From contig NZ_SJFN01000009.1 of assembly GCF_004328075.1 (NCBI RefSeq), positions 62,667 through 126,666 of the forward strand: a stretch of DNA of 64,000 nucleotides. Direction: 5' to 3'. Position numbers and translations under genes: made by a program. The DNA is from Siculibacillus lacustris (GTDB lineage Bacteria > Pseudomonadota > Alphaproteobacteria > Rhizobiales > Ancalomicrobiaceae). Below the pieces are notes generated by a model. That model ran no database searches and had not been told where the DNA came from. It was given only the letters and a program-made list of their open reading frames with translations. This document shows positions 9,176 to 18,572 of this stretch, piece after piece. Each line of letters opens with the position of its first letter. The stretch's first letter is position 1.

Positions 9176-10237
9176 TCACGGACGACCGTATTGGAGAACG
9201 GAGAACGTGTTCTTGGTGAACCCGTTCGGATAGTAGGGCGCGATATAGGCGAGGTTCTTCTTGGTCGCGTCGAAGACGGGCTCCGCGGCGATCGAGAACA
9301 GGTCGCCGGTCGCCGGATCGAGCGCGATGGTCTTGGCCATCGGCCGCGTCCCGATCACCTCGTTCAGGGTGTAGGTGTCGGGATTGGCCTGCTCGAAGAC
9401 GATGAGATGGGCGCCGATGCCGTTGGTGACGTAGACGCGCTTGCGGGCCGCGTCATAGGCCACGCCGTCGTTGCCGGGGCTGGTCGGGGCCTTGAAGACG
9501 ATGTCCCCGGTCTCCGCATTGGCCACCACGAACATCGGTTCCGTGAAGGCGCCGCGGCAGCCGATCATCAGGCGCTTGCCGTCCTTGTCGTAGTCGAGGC
9601 CGGTCGGCTGTTTGCAGGGAACCGCGAAGGACGCGGTGATGGCCAACGTGCCGAGATCGACGCGGACGATGGAGTTGAGGTCCTGTGCGGCGACGAAGAC
9701 CCCGCCCTTGCCGTCGACCACCGAATTCTCGAGCTTGGCCGACGGCGCATCGATCTCGCCGATCCGTTTGCGCTCCGGCATCTGGTAGACGGCCACCTTC
9801 GAACTGGTCTTGTCCTTACCGGGCAATCCGAAGACCGCGAGGCGTTTGGTGGTCGGATCGTAGCGGGTCGAATCGAGTTCCTCGCCGACCTTGATCTGTT
9901 CGACGACCGAGAGATCCGAGGGCTTGAACACGGTGACGGTGCCGTCGCCGTTCTCGGAGAAGCCGAGATCGAGTTCCGGGGCGACGGTGGCCCCGTTCGA
10001 CGACTTGGTCTTCTCGACGAGTGAAACCTTGCCGCCGTTCGCCAGATCCACCACCTGCAGACCCTCGGCGCGATGGCCGATGAACAGTTTGCCGGCGGAA
10101 TAGGTGACGTAGTCGAAGCCCGAACCTTCGCTCGGAATCGGAATCTCGCGTTTGAGATGATTGCCGTCGCGTGCCGCAACCGGCGTCGCCGCGATGATCG
10201 CCAACGATACGAAGACCGTCTTCGAAGTGATCGACAT
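9176..10237 (-). CDS. Exported YncE-like beta-propeller protein
   Basis: A 353-residue protein with an N-terminal signal peptide (SKTVFVSLAIIAATPVAA), so likely periplasmic. The rest is a run of ~45-residue repeats of the seven-bladed propeller (YVTN/NHL/YncE) kind, such as KLFIGHRAEGLQVVDLANG and RVYVTNGIGAHLIVFEQ. Such proteins bind ligands or partners. No enzymatic residues are evident. I took the ATG at 10237 because it sits before the signal peptide with GAGGGA upstream. A longer frame to 10459 adds a non-signal N-terminus. Two cysteines (CKQP and GCRG) could form a disulfide. It stands alone and its role is unknown. Confidence 0.75.
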   Translation of the reverse strand: MSITSKTVFVSLAIIAATPVAARDGNHLKREIPIPSEGSGFDYVTYSAGKLFIGHRAEGLQVVDLANGGKVSLVEKTKSSNGATVAPELDLGFSENGDGTVTVFKPSDLSVVEQIKVGEELDSTRYDPTTKRLAVFGLPGKDKTSSKVAVYQMPERKRIGEIDAPSAKLENSVVDGKGGVFVAAQDLNSIVRVDLGTLAITASFAVPCKQPTGLDYDKDGKRLMIGCRGAFTEPMFVVANAETGDIVFKAPTSPGNDGVAYDAARKRVYVTNGIGAHLIVFEQANPDTYTLNEVIGTRPMAKTIALDPATGDLFSIAAEPVFDATKKNLAYIAPYYPNGFTKNTFSVLQYGRP

Positions 10238-10607
10238 GGTGTTTCCCTCGCCTCGTGATGCTTCTGGGTCGATCCGCCCGGTGGGGTCGTCGGTACCGGT
10301 GCGAAACGACGGGAGTTCTGCGACGACGCCGGAGAGATCGGACCTCCCGGCGTTCGCTGCATTCGCAGAAACACGCAAACGACGTGCCGTCCGCGAGGTC
10401 ACCGGCGACGGGCTGACCACACAGGGGAATTCGCCGCGGAGGCTCGCATCGCGCATCACCGATGTCCGGAAGTCCGGAAATTTGCCTGTTTGGGGTTCCG
10501 GATTTCCGACCCTCGCGGCGAACGCGTCGTCCGGAATTTCGCGGGTCGAGCGTGCGGCTCGTGGCCGGCGACTGGGCGGGCGTTACCGGAGACGCCCGCC
10601 CCCCGGA
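10238..10607. other. Gene-free stretch with a cluster of TCCGGA sites
   Basis: About 370 bases upstream of the propeller gene and downstream of the DUF1003 gene. It contains TCCGGAA at 10465-10471, 10473-10479 and 10530-10536, and the inverse TTCCGGA at 10496-10502, several followed by ATTT. I see no gene and no terminator here. Confidence 0.5.
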
Positions 10608-11123
10608 TCACGCGCGACCATCAATCGCGCCGGAGCTTTCGGCGGCACCGGTGACGTGCCGGTGCACCTCGACGGTCAGGGCCTCGACCCGTTCGGTCAG
10701 CGCCTTGATCGTCTCGGTCAGTGCGGTGTTCTGTCTGACCAGTTCGAGGAGCATGGTCGTCTGTTGCGCAGCCAGTGCTTGGCGCTGGTCGCTCGCATGA
10801 GCGATATCCTCGCGATGCTGGGCGTCGGCCTCGGCATGGGCCTTGTCGCGATCGGCCTGACGGGTCTGGGCCAAGAGGATGAGCGGAGCCGCATAGGCCG
10901 CCTGCAAACTGAAGGCGAGATTCAACAGGATGAAGGGGTAGATGTCGAACTGGGTCCACCCGATGACATTGGCCAGAATCCAGCCTGCCACGATCACCGT
11001 CTGGCCGATGAGGAACACGGGAGTTCCGAAGAACCGCGCAAATTTCTCGGCTTTCAACGCGAACCAATCGTCGCCGAAGACGGAATGGAGATGCGCGTGC
11101 GGAAGATGAAATCGAAAGAACAT
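10608..11123 (-). CDS. DUF1003 family membrane protein
   Basis: A 171-residue protein with the DUF1003 layout. A short cytoplasmic start is followed by two helices (FLIGQTVIVAGWILANVIGW and YPFILLNLAFSLQAAYAAPL), the conserved AAPLILLAQTRQADRD segment, and a charged coiled coil near residues 85-150. The family's function is unknown. I placed the start at the ATG at 11123, with AAGGA nine bases upstream, rather than the TTG two codons earlier. It is last of three leftward membrane-protein genes (DUF4337, DUF1345, DUF1003), ~200 bases after the second, and may share their transcript. Confidence 0.8.
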   Translation of the reverse strand: MFFRFHLPHAHLHSVFGDDWFALKAEKFARFFGTPVFLIGQTVIVAGWILANVIGWTQFDIYPFILLNLAFSLQAAYAAPLILLAQTRQADRDKAHAEADAQHREDIAHASDQRQALAAQQTTMLLELVRQNTALTETIKALTERVEALTVEVHRHVTGAAESSGAIDGRA

Positions 11124-11325
11124 CTTCAAATCCTTGTGTCCGTTCGGCTGGCCATCGGGTTCTGTGGAAATTGCAAACCGCCTCCGGGGGAACGATGCCC
11201 CCTGTGTCTCGGACTCGTCGTGGCAGATGCGACAGGTCGGTCCATGACCGATCGGCGGGCCCGATCCCTTTCGGATCCCGTCGGCCGAGAGGACGTCACC
11301 TCACGTCGAGGCGCAGCGGTGTCGT

Positions 11326-12009
11326 TCATATGAGGCCGGCGGCGATGTTGATCATCAGAGCGAGCACCGTCGTATTGAAGATGAAGGACAGCACGCAGTG
11401 GATCAGACCGAGCTGCCGCGCTTCGGTCGTCAGGAAGCTGATGTCGGCCGTCTGCCCCGACGTCCCGATGACGAAGGCGAAGTAGAGGAAGTCCGAGTAG
11501 CGCGGCTCCGGCGTCTTCGGAAATTCCAGGCACGGGGTGTGATTGCGGATGAGGCCGGCATAGTAGGCATGGGCATAGTGGAAGGCGAAACTCGTGTGGA
11601 TGAACACCCACGAACTGAGCAGGGTGACCACGCCGAGCGAGATATGCGCGGTCTTCAACCACCCGACCGCGTCCTTGGTCGTCGCCAGTTCCGCGACGAT
11701 GGCGATCAGGCTCAGCGTCGCGGCGAAGGCCGTCGCGATCAGAATGACCATCCCGCCTTCGTCGTGCAGCTTGGAACGGGCCCGCATGCGTTCCGCGCCG
11801 CTGCGGAGCATGGTCGTCCAGGCGAGCACCACGTAGAGGCCGGCGCCGGCGTTCCAGGCGATCAGCGCCCGCGTCGACGCACGCCACGGCGTGCCCAGGG
11901 CAATTCCCACCAGCACGACGAGCCCGACCGCGATCGACACGAGCAGGCGCGGCCGGTGCCGGAGATTGCGGGCGAGGACATGGATTCGATGTTTCGAGAC
12001 GTCGTTCAC
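11326..12009 (-). CDS. DUF1345 family membrane protein
   Basis: A 227-residue protein with five to six predicted membrane helices. It has the DUF1345 hallmarks: HTSFAFHYAHAYY mid-protein, the PRYSDFLYFAFVIGTSGQTAD block, and the closing helix LSFIFNTTVLALMINIAAGLI. These parts are conserved across the family, but no activity is known. I chose the GTG at 12009, which has a GGGGAG site upstream and precedes the first basic segment. It lies between two other small membrane-protein genes on the same strand. Confidence 0.82.
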   Translation of the reverse strand: MNDVSKHRIHVLARNLRHRPRLLVSIAVGLVVLVGIALGTPWRASTRALIAWNAGAGLYVVLAWTTMLRSGAERMRARSKLHDEGGMVILIATAFAATLSLIAIVAELATTKDAVGWLKTAHISLGVVTLLSSWVFIHTSFAFHYAHAYYAGLIRNHTPCLEFPKTPEPRYSDFLYFAFVIGTSGQTADISFLTTEARQLGLIHCVLSFIFNTTVLALMINIAAGLI

Positions 12010-12089
12010 TGCGGCTCCCCTCCCCTGACCGTGGCCTCGACCGACGGTTCGTTCTCTTTCGATCGACGATCGACCGCGGATCGGCGACC

Positions 12090-12656
12090 TCAGGCGAGAT
12101 AGGCCGCGGCCGCCAGAGCGCTGCCGGCGCTCCCCATCGCGATCGAGACGTACCACGGCCAGCGGCGGCCGCGTGCCACGATGGCGATCGTCGCGATGGC
12201 GATCGAGATGTGGAGCAGGGTGGCGGCGATGGTGAGCGTGTGGTGCCGGTGCTCGTGCTCGGCGGCGGCCTGCAGGGCCTCCTCCGACTGCGCTTCGAGC
12301 CCCTCCGCCTTCTTCTGGATGGCGCCGTTCTCGGCGTCGTATTGCGCCGCCTTCTTGGTCAGTTCGGCGGCCTTGTCCGGATTGGTGATCGCCGCGACCT
12401 CGTAGAGGTTCTTCTTGATGCTGCGCGCCTGGAAGAAGGCCCAAGCGTCGGTGGCGCGGTTCTGATGGAGGACGGAGTCGTTCTTGGCGGCGATCGCCCG
12501 GCCGCTCTCCATGGTCTCCAGACTGCCGACCGACGCCGCGATCACCGCGAGCAGGGCCACCGTCACGGTGACCTTGATGATGAAGGGTTCCCCGGCGTGG
12601 GCGGCGTGTTGGGCGTGCTCGGCGTGTTCGTAGGGCTCCAGCGGTGCGTCGCTCAT
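12090..12656 (-). CDS. DUF4337 family membrane protein
   Basis: A 188-residue protein resembling the DUF4337 family. An acidic His-rich start (HAEHAQHAAHAGEP) is followed by a helix (VTVTVALLAVIAASVG). A long coiled-coil segment with WAFFQARSIKKNLYEVA comes next, then two C-terminal helices after HRHHTLTIAATLLH. The layout of one helix, a coiled coil and two helices is typical. The function is unknown. The ATG at 12656 has GGAG eight bases upstream. An ATG 13 codons earlier lacks a ribosome site. First gene of the three-gene membrane-protein run. Confidence 0.75.
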   Translation of the reverse strand: MSDAPLEPYEHAEHAQHAAHAGEPFIIKVTVTVALLAVIAASVGSLETMESGRAIAAKNDSVLHQNRATDAWAFFQARSIKKNLYEVAAITNPDKAAELTKKAAQYDAENGAIQKKAEGLEAQSEEALQAAAEHEHRHHTLTIAATLLHISIAIATIAIVARGRRWPWYVSIAMGSAGSALAAAAYLA

Positions 12657-12936
12657 GGCGAGTCTCCATTCGTCGGGGGAAGTCATACGCCGCACCGCGC
12701 CGGGTGAGAGAGAAAGGTCCGTCGCGATCTGCTGGGCGCCGGCGCAGGCCGAAGGTCGGGTTGGGGGGCGTTCTTCAGGCGTTACGCGACCGTTTATGGG
12801 AACTACGGTATTTCCGCGGCGTCAGAAACCGGATTTCGACGTGAGCCCCTTAGACTTCCAATGGCGGCGGCTTTCGAAACCGACCGCTCCGCTACCGAAG
12901 ATTTGCGACACTGTCCCCCGAACGAGGCGCGTTTCG

Positions 12937-13281
12937 ATGAGACACCCAGCGATGATCGTCATCGTGGCAACGATCCTCGGCCAGTCGGCGACCATCGCCA
13001 CGGCTCGCGCCGAAGGCTGGCTGTTCTGTGTCGTCTCCGGACCGGACGGGCACGACGTCGCCGTGACCGACGTGTTCACGACCCGGGCGACGCGCCTGTC
13101 GATCGAGAACCAACTGGTCGACGAAGAAAAGCGACGGCGCGGGCTCGACGTCGTCGCTCAATGTCCATTGCCCAAGGCCGATCGCGGATCCGTCGTCGGC
13201 GACCAGACTCGTGCGGTCACGTTCAATCGGTCGATGGGCAACCGTGTGGAGATCGTACCGGAGCCGTCGATCCTGCGCTGA
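12937..13281 (+). CDS. Small secreted hypothetical protein
   Basis: A 114-residue protein with a signal peptide (HPAMIVIVATILGQSATIATARA) and a compact mature part. It has two cysteines (LFCVVSG and AQCPLP) that could pair, and a VTDVFTTRATRLSIENQ segment. I do not recognise a named domain. The ATG at 12937 has GAGG about ten bases upstream. It is read rightward between a leftward membrane-protein unit and the rightward TRAP genes. Being a short gene with a clear signal peptide, it is likely but not certain to be real. Confidence 0.6.
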   Translation: MRHPAMIVIVATILGQSATIATARAEGWLFCVVSGPDGHDVAVTDVFTTRATRLSIENQLVDEEKRRRGLDVVAQCPLPKADRGSVVGDQTRAVTFNRSMGNRVEIVPEPSILR

Positions 13282-13519
13282 TCGCCCGGCAGCGCCTCGG
13301 GCGGGGGGCGCCGACGGCGTCGGTCGGACACGTCTTCGTGAAGCCGGTCTTCGCCGCCCCGGCGACGTTCGGTGGCCGATGCGACCCCCTGTTCTCACCG
13401 CGATCCACATCGGCCGCGCGACCCGCGTTCGAGACCGATCGAGGGTCGCCATGGACGAATCCGCTGAATCCCCGCCATAGTCCGCCCGACGGCATCGCGA
13501 GGATCGGCGGGAGAGTCGG

Positions 13520-14002
13520 ATGGTTGGCAAGATCGTTCTCGGGCTCGATCGAACGATCCGCGCGCTCGCCGCGGCCGGACGCTGGTTGGCGCTGCCGATC
13601 ATGCTCCTGCTCTTTCTGCAATGGCCGCTGCGCGAAGGGCTCGGCCGCTGGTCGCGGGAAGCCAACGATCTCGGTCAATGCGTCTTCGCGCTCTACGTGG
13701 CGATCGCCATGACCGCCGCGACACGGGCCGGCCGCCATCTGTCCGCGGATCTCATCGCCCATCGCTACGGCGATCGTCTGCGCCGACGGCTGCATGCGAT
13801 CGCCATCCTCACCGCGACCCTGCCGTGGTCGGCGTTCGTTCTGTGGAAGGCGTGGCGGCCGGTGGTGATGTCGATCGGCGGCCTGGAGCGGTTTCAGGAC
13901 ACCGACGATCCCGGTTACTTCGTGGTCAAGGCCGCGCTGCTCCTGCTGGCGGCGATGGTGGCGATCCAGGGCGTCCTCGACCTGCGCCGCGGGGCCGCCT
14001 GA
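13520..14002 (+). CDS. TRAP transporter small permease subunit (DctQ-like)
   Basis: A 160-residue protein with four predicted helices. It matches the DctQ layout: an N-terminal amphipathic start, helix one (WLALPIMLLLFLQWP), the conserved mid-region with RAGRHLSADLI (family motif GRHIRVD-like), and a C-terminal helix. DctQ subunits brace the large permease in sodium-driven uptake of acids. GGGAG precedes the ATG. The stop overlaps the next gene's start by one base (TGATG), so the two are coupled. No DctP binding-protein gene stands next to them. Confidence 0.8.
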   Translation: MVGKIVLGLDRTIRALAAAGRWLALPIMLLLFLQWPLREGLGRWSREANDLGQCVFALYVAIAMTAATRAGRHLSADLIAHRYGDRLRRRLHAIAILTATLPWSAFVLWKAWRPVVMSIGGLERFQDTDDPGYFVVKAALLLLAAMVAIQGVLDLRRGAA

Positions 14003-15480
14003 TGGCGGCGCTCGGGCTCCTCCTGCTCCTCGGCGTGGCGGTGGCGCTGGTCACGACCGGCCTGCCGGCCCATGTCGTGCTGGTCGGCGCGTCGGTGATC
14101 GGCGCGCTGGCGGCGGTGATCGGCGGCGTCGGCTCGTTCGACGTCTTCGCCGCCCTGCCGTCGCGGCTGATCGGCCTGCTCGACAACGACCTGCTCCAGG
14201 CGATCCCGCTCTACGTGGCGATGGGGGCGCTGATCGATCGGCTGCCGATCGTCGATTCGGTGTTCGTCACCCTGATGGCCGCCCTGCCCGGCCGGCACGA
14301 CAATCGCCCGCTGGTCGCGGCCCTGGCCCTCGGCGCCCTGATGGGTCCGATGAACGGATCGGTCGGGGCCAGCGTCGTCGCCTTGACCCGGACCCTGGCG
14401 CCACGGCTGAAAGCCAGCGGCATCGACCCGGCGACCCGCCAGACCCTGATCGCCGTGGCGAGCACCCTCGGCGTGGTGGTGCCGCCGTCGTTGGTGCTGA
14501 TCCTGCTCGGCGACGCCATGCTCTCCGCGCACACCGCCGCGCTCAACGCCACCGGCCGCTTCGATCTCATCGTCAACAACCGCGACATCTTCCGCGCCGC
14601 CCTGCTGCCGGCCGGTCTGTTTCTGACGGCGGCGATCGTCGTCGCCCTGGTCCTCGGACGCCGCCGGGCGGCCGTGGACACCGTCGCGTCGCCGCCCAGC
14701 CGCCGCGACGTCGCCGTCACGGTGACGGCGTTGACCTTTCTGGTGGCGTTGCTCGGTGGCGTCGCCACGGGACGCTTCTACGCGGTCGAAGCGGCGGCGA
14801 TGGGGGCGCTGGTGCTGTTCGTCGCGGCGGCGGTGGGCGGACGGCTCCGGGGCGGCGAACTCCCCCGGCTCCTCGACGAGACCCTGGCGACCACCGGCGT
14901 GTTGTTCGCCCTGCTCGCCGCGGCCACGACCTTCACGCTGGTGTTGCGGGTGCTCGGCACCGATCGTCTGGTCGGGAGCTGGCTCGAGCATCTGCCCGGC
15001 GGCCCGACCGGGATCGCCGCGGCCGGTCTGGCGATCATCGGTCTCTCGGCCTTCGTCCTCGACGCCTTCGAGATCATCTTCGTGATCGTGCCGATCGTCG
15101 CGCCGGCGATCCTGGTGCACGTCGAAGACGCCGCCTGGGTCTCGGTTCTGATCCTGCTCACCCTGGAACTGAGCTTCCTGACGCCGCCGATCGGCTATGC
15201 CCTGATGCTGTCACGCAGTCTGATGCCCGATGCGCCGCCCTTGCGCTGGACGCTGCGCCGCCTGGCGCCGTTTCTGGTCGCCCAGGCCGCGGTGCTCGGG
15301 CTGGTCTTCGCCTTCCCCGGCCTGACCCACCCCGAACGAATCTTCGCCGGCGCCACCGTTCCGGTCGCACCGCGTGGTCCGGCGACGACCGGCGGCGACA
15401 TTCCCTTCCCCGAGTTTCCCGCCACCCCGGACTTCTCCGGCATCGGCCCGGCTGGTGGTGATCCGTCGCATCCCCGTTGA
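14002..15480 (+). CDS. TRAP transporter large permease subunit (DctM-like)
   Basis: A 492-residue protein with about twelve helices, longer than the ~430 residues usual for DctM. The family blocks are present: IPLYVAMGALIDR, MGPMNGSVGASVVALTR, GVVVPPSLVLILLGD, FVLDAFEIIFVIVPIVAP and LTPPIGYALM. The last ~50 residues form a Pro/Gly-rich tail after the final helix, which is unusual. It would carry the transport path together with the DctQ-like subunit. The ligand is unknown because the binding protein is not in the window. I see no clear terminator before the convergent TerC gene. Confidence 0.85.
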   Translation: MAALGLLLLLGVAVALVTTGLPAHVVLVGASVIGALAAVIGGVGSFDVFAALPSRLIGLLDNDLLQAIPLYVAMGALIDRLPIVDSVFVTLMAALPGRHDNRPLVAALALGALMGPMNGSVGASVVALTRTLAPRLKASGIDPATRQTLIAVASTLGVVVPPSLVLILLGDAMLSAHTAALNATGRFDLIVNNRDIFRAALLPAGLFLTAAIVVALVLGRRRAAVDTVASPPSRRDVAVTVTALTFLVALLGGVATGRFYAVEAAAMGALVLFVAAAVGGRLRGGELPRLLDETLATTGVLFALLAAATTFTLVLRVLGTDRLVGSWLEHLPGGPTGIAAAGLAIIGLSAFVLDAFEIIFVIVPIVAPAILVHVEDAAWVSVLILLTLELSFLTPPIGYALMLSRSLMPDAPPLRWTLRRLAPFLVAQAAVLGLVFAFPGLTHPERIFAGATVPVAPRGPATTGGDIPFPEFPATPDFSGIGPAGGDPSHPR

Positions 15481-15707
15481 GCGCACATGCCGGCCGTCGC
15501 GATCGATCGCGCGACGATCCTCACCATCTCTGGGATGCGCCTGCCCCGGCAAGGGGAGGCTGCGCTCGGAGGATGTGATCGGTCGAGGTCACGCTCCCCG
15601 CCGCTTTGCGTGGCGACCGGCCATCGGTCGCGAGGATTTCCCGGCCGACGACCGCCCGGCCGCCATCCTCTCGACGGCCCGCTCGGCTTGCGGACTTGGT
15701 CCGTCAC

Positions 15708-16418
15708 CTAGCCTCCGGCCAGACGTTGGACGACACCGGCGAGGTCGCCGATCCGGCAGGTCGCGCCGGTGAGATCGGTGCAGACCTCGAGCGAACCGCG
15801 GTGGATCATGTCGACGGCGACATAGAAGATCATCGCCAGCCCGATCCAGGCGATCCAGCGGAAGCGGGTGAGGATGCCGGCGATCAGGTTGGCGGCGGTG
15901 CCCATCAATGCGACCGACAGCAACAGGCCGATGATCAGCACGCCGACGTGCTCCCGAGCAGCCCCGGCCACCGCCAGCACATTGTCGAGCGACATCGACA
16001 GGTCGGCGACGATGATCTGGATCATCGCCTGTCGGAAGGTCTTGCCGGGCGCCGCCGGTGCGGCGTCGCAGGACCCGGACCCGAAGGCCGCCTCGACCGC
16101 CTCGCCCGCCTCCCGCTCCGCCCGTGCGTCGGCGCGGATCTCCCGGAACATCTTCCACGACACCCAGAGCAACAGCACGCCACCGGCGAGCGTCAACCCG
16201 ACGACCTCCAACAGCCGGGTAGCGACGATCGAGAAACCGATGCGCAGCACCACGGCGCCACCGATCCCCCAGAGGATCACCTTGCGGCGGATCTTCGCAT
16301 CGACCCCGGCCGCGGCCATGCCGACGACGATGGCGTTGTCGCCGGAGAGAACCACGTTGATGAACAGGACCTGGGCGAGCGCCGCCAGCTCCGTCGACAA
16401 GAGATCGAAGGAAAACAC
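15708..16418 (-). CDS. TerC/YjbE family integral membrane protein
   Basis: A 236-residue membrane protein of the TerC superfamily. It carries the two repeated acidic motifs of the family in helices: LSGDNAIVVGMAA (~25) and DLSMSLDNVLAVAG (~145). TerC relatives are linked to metal-ion export (manganese, calcium) or tellurite resistance, and the Asp/Asn pairs probably bind metal. A charged loop (ADARAEREAGEAVEAA) sits between the halves. The start is GTG at 16418 with GGGAAG upstream. I looked for a yybP-ykoY manganese riboswitch in the 150 bases upstream and did not find one. Confidence 0.85.
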   Translation of the reverse strand: MFSFDLLSTELAALAQVLFINVVLSGDNAIVVGMAAAGVDAKIRRKVILWGIGGAVVLRIGFSIVATRLLEVVGLTLAGGVLLLWVSWKMFREIRADARAEREAGEAVEAAFGSGSCDAAPAAPGKTFRQAMIQIIVADLSMSLDNVLAVAGAAREHVGVLIIGLLLSVALMGTAANLIAGILTRFRWIAWIGLAMIFYVAVDMIHRGSLEVCTDLTGATCRIGDLAGVVQRLAGG

Positions 16419-16571
16419 AGTTTTCTTCCCGTTGAGTTCGACCGGCGTCGCTCCGCTGAGCGACCGTCGGCGCGCGACGACGTCCGGCCGGGCCGCGTCG
16501 GTCCGGTCTGTGGTCGGTCTCGATGTCGAAGGCGGCGATGGTCGGCGAAGCGATCCGCGACCGCCGGACGG

Positions 16572-17216
16572 CTACGGAGTCGGCGGCCCGCCGAAGGCGC
16601 CTCGCAGAGCCTGGACCTGGTCGGCCGACAGCAGCCGGACCCTCTGGCCCTGCAGCAGCACCAGAAGCTTCGCGGTTTCCTCGAGTTCTTCGGCGGCCTG
16701 GACCGTCGAGCGCAGATCGGCGCCCGCCACCACCGGCCCGTGATTGGCCAGCAGCACGGCGGCGTGCGCCCCGTTCAGTCCGCGGATCAGGTCTCCGGCC
16801 GAGGCGTCGCCGGGGCGGAAATAGGGCAGGAGTTTCACCGTCCCGACCCGCATCACGACATAGGGCGTCAGCGGCGGGATGCAGTCGTCGGCATCGACGT
16901 CGGCGAGGCAGGACAGGGCCGTCGCCCCGGTCGAATGCAGATGCACCACCGCTCCGGTCGCTGGTCGGGTCTCGTAGAAGGCGCGATGCAGAAACACCTC
17001 CTTCGACGGCGGGTCGCCGGCGACGTGCCGTCCGTCGCGGTCGAGCTTGCTGATCCGGTCGGCGTCGAGGAAGCCGAGACAGGAGTTGGTCGGCGTGATC
17101 AACAGCCCGTCCGCGACCCGGACGCTGATGTTGCCGGCCGATCCCACCGAGAAGCCGCGCTCGAACAACGACTTCGCCAGCCGTACCAAGTCATCGCGCA
17201 ATTGCGCTTCGGTCAT
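16572..17216 (-). CDS. otnC: 3-oxo-tetronate 4-phosphate decarboxylase, class II aldolase family
   Basis: A 214-residue class II aldolase/adducin protein. The zinc site is visible: His pair in VVHLHSTGA (~95) and a third His in NHGPVVAG (~155). SAGNISVR near residue 30 is the phosphate-binding start, and SKEVFLHRAFYE holds the likely acid. In DUF1537 pathways OtnC decarboxylates 3-oxo-tetronate 4-phosphate to dihydroxyacetone phosphate and CO2. It overlaps the OtnK gene by four bases (ATGA) and ends the operon. The assignment over other class II aldolases (fuculose or ribulose phosphate) rests on this pairing. Confidence 0.88.
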   Translation of the reverse strand: MTEAQLRDDLVRLAKSLFERGFSVGSAGNISVRVADGLLITPTNSCLGFLDADRISKLDRDGRHVAGDPPSKEVFLHRAFYETRPATGAVVHLHSTGATALSCLADVDADDCIPPLTPYVVMRVGTVKLLPYFRPGDASAGDLIRGLNGAHAAVLLANHGPVVAGADLRSTVQAAEELEETAKLLVLLQGQRVRLLSADQVQALRGAFGGPPTP

Positions 17217-18487
17217 GACCGTCCCTCCAGCCGCAGCAGGGCTTTTTCGAAGAAGTCCGGAGCGCCGAAATTGCCGGACTTGAGCGCCAGCGCCACCGGG
17301 TCGGTGCCGTCCGACACCAACACCGGCACGCCGGGATCGATCTCGCCGCCGATCGTCAGAGCGCCGAGATCGAGCGCCGAGACCACCGCCCCCGAGGTCT
17401 CGCCGCCGGCCACCACCAGACGCCGAAGGCCGCCGGCGACGAGTTTCACCGCGGTTTCGGCGAACAGTCCGTCGAGCGCCGCCGAAACCCGCTCGCGCCC
17501 ATGGCGGTCCTGCAGCGCCCGCACCGCCTCGGGCGTCGCCGAGGAATAGGCGAGCGGGGCCGCGTCGGGGACGGTGAGCAGAAAGGCCGCGACGTCGTCG
17601 GCGGTGGTCCGCCCCGCCATCACCGCGTCGACGTCGATGGCGAGGGACGCATGCGTGGCGATGTGGCGATCGATCTGGCCCCGCGTCGCGCCGGAACAGC
17701 TCCCGGCGAGGATCGCACCGCGACCGGGCACCCCCGGCACCGTCGGTGCCCCTCCCACGGTGAGGCCGCGCCGGATGAAGCCGTCGGCGAGGCCGAGGGC
17801 CACGCCCGAGCCGCCGGTGATCAGGCGATCGTCGCGGCAGGCTTCGGCGATGGTCAGGAGATCGGCATCGTCGATTGCGTCGACGATCACCAGCGTCTCG
17901 CCGCGCGCCGCTGCGGCGTCGAGCGCGGCGCGCAGGGCACCGGGTCCGGCCCGCGACGTCTGCCACGGCACCAGCCCGACCGGCCGGCGCGCCTGACGCG
18001 CCAGCCAGCGGCGGAGATCCGGATCGGTCATCGGATTGATCGGATGGTGCTCCAGCCCCGACTCGCTCAGCAGCCGGTCCTTCACGAACAGATGCCCCTG
18101 ATAGACGGTGCGCCCGACGGTCGGAAACGCCGGACAGGCGACCACGCCGGTCACCCCGAGCGCTTCGGCCAGCGCCTCGGCCACTGGGCCGATGTTGCCC
18201 TCGGGCGTCGAATCGAAGGTCGAGCAGTATTTGAACACGAACTGCCGGCACCCCTGGGCGCGGAGCCAATCGAGCGCCGCAAGCGACTGCGCGACCGCCT
18301 CGCCCGCGGCGATCGAACGGCTCTTCAGCGCCACCACGCCGGCTTCGATCCCGTCGCGCGCCGGCCCGGCCGGCACGCCGAGGAACTGGGCGGTCTTCAG
18401 TCCGCCGCGTCCGGGCAGGCCCTTGGCGATGGTGTCGGCGATGTCGCTCGCCCCGGTGAAATCGTCCGCAATGACGCCTAGCAACAT
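17213..18487 (-). CDS. otnK: 3-oxo-tetronate kinase (DUF1537 family)
   Basis: A 424-residue protein of the DUF1537/OtnK family, which phosphorylates four-carbon acid sugars. The N-terminal domain opens with GVIADDFTGASDIAD, the family signature. FKYCSTFDSTPEGNIG follows near residue 95 and binds the sugar acid. The C-terminal nucleotide domain has AGSCSGATRGQI, VVAGGETSGAVV and KSGNFGAPDFF. I start at the ATG at 18487, which places the signature at the terminus. A longer frame adds 21 residues without support. It is coupled to otnC downstream and lies 85 bases after the racemase-like gene. Confidence 0.9.
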   Translation of the reverse strand: MLLGVIADDFTGASDIADTIAKGLPGRGGLKTAQFLGVPAGPARDGIEAGVVALKSRSIAAGEAVAQSLAALDWLRAQGCRQFVFKYCSTFDSTPEGNIGPVAEALAEALGVTGVVACPAFPTVGRTVYQGHLFVKDRLLSESGLEHHPINPMTDPDLRRWLARQARRPVGLVPWQTSRAGPGALRAALDAAAARGETLVIVDAIDDADLLTIAEACRDDRLITGGSGVALGLADGFIRRGLTVGGAPTVPGVPGRGAILAGSCSGATRGQIDRHIATHASLAIDVDAVMAGRTTADDVAAFLLTVPDAAPLAYSSATPEAVRALQDRHGRERVSAALDGLFAETAVKLVAGGLRRLVVAGGETSGAVVSALDLGALTIGGEIDPGVPVLVSDGTDPVALALKSGNFGAPDFFEKALLRLEGRS

Positions 18488-18572
18488 GACGATCCACCGT
18501 CGAATTTGCGGGCGCGGGGCCCGGCTTTCGGGTTCATGAGGGTCTCCCATTCGTCTTCGATCGACGGCGGTC

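Noticed and set aside
16419-16571. Possible manganese riboswitch before the TerC gene
   Set aside because: I looked for the conserved yybP-ykoY elements and did not find them.
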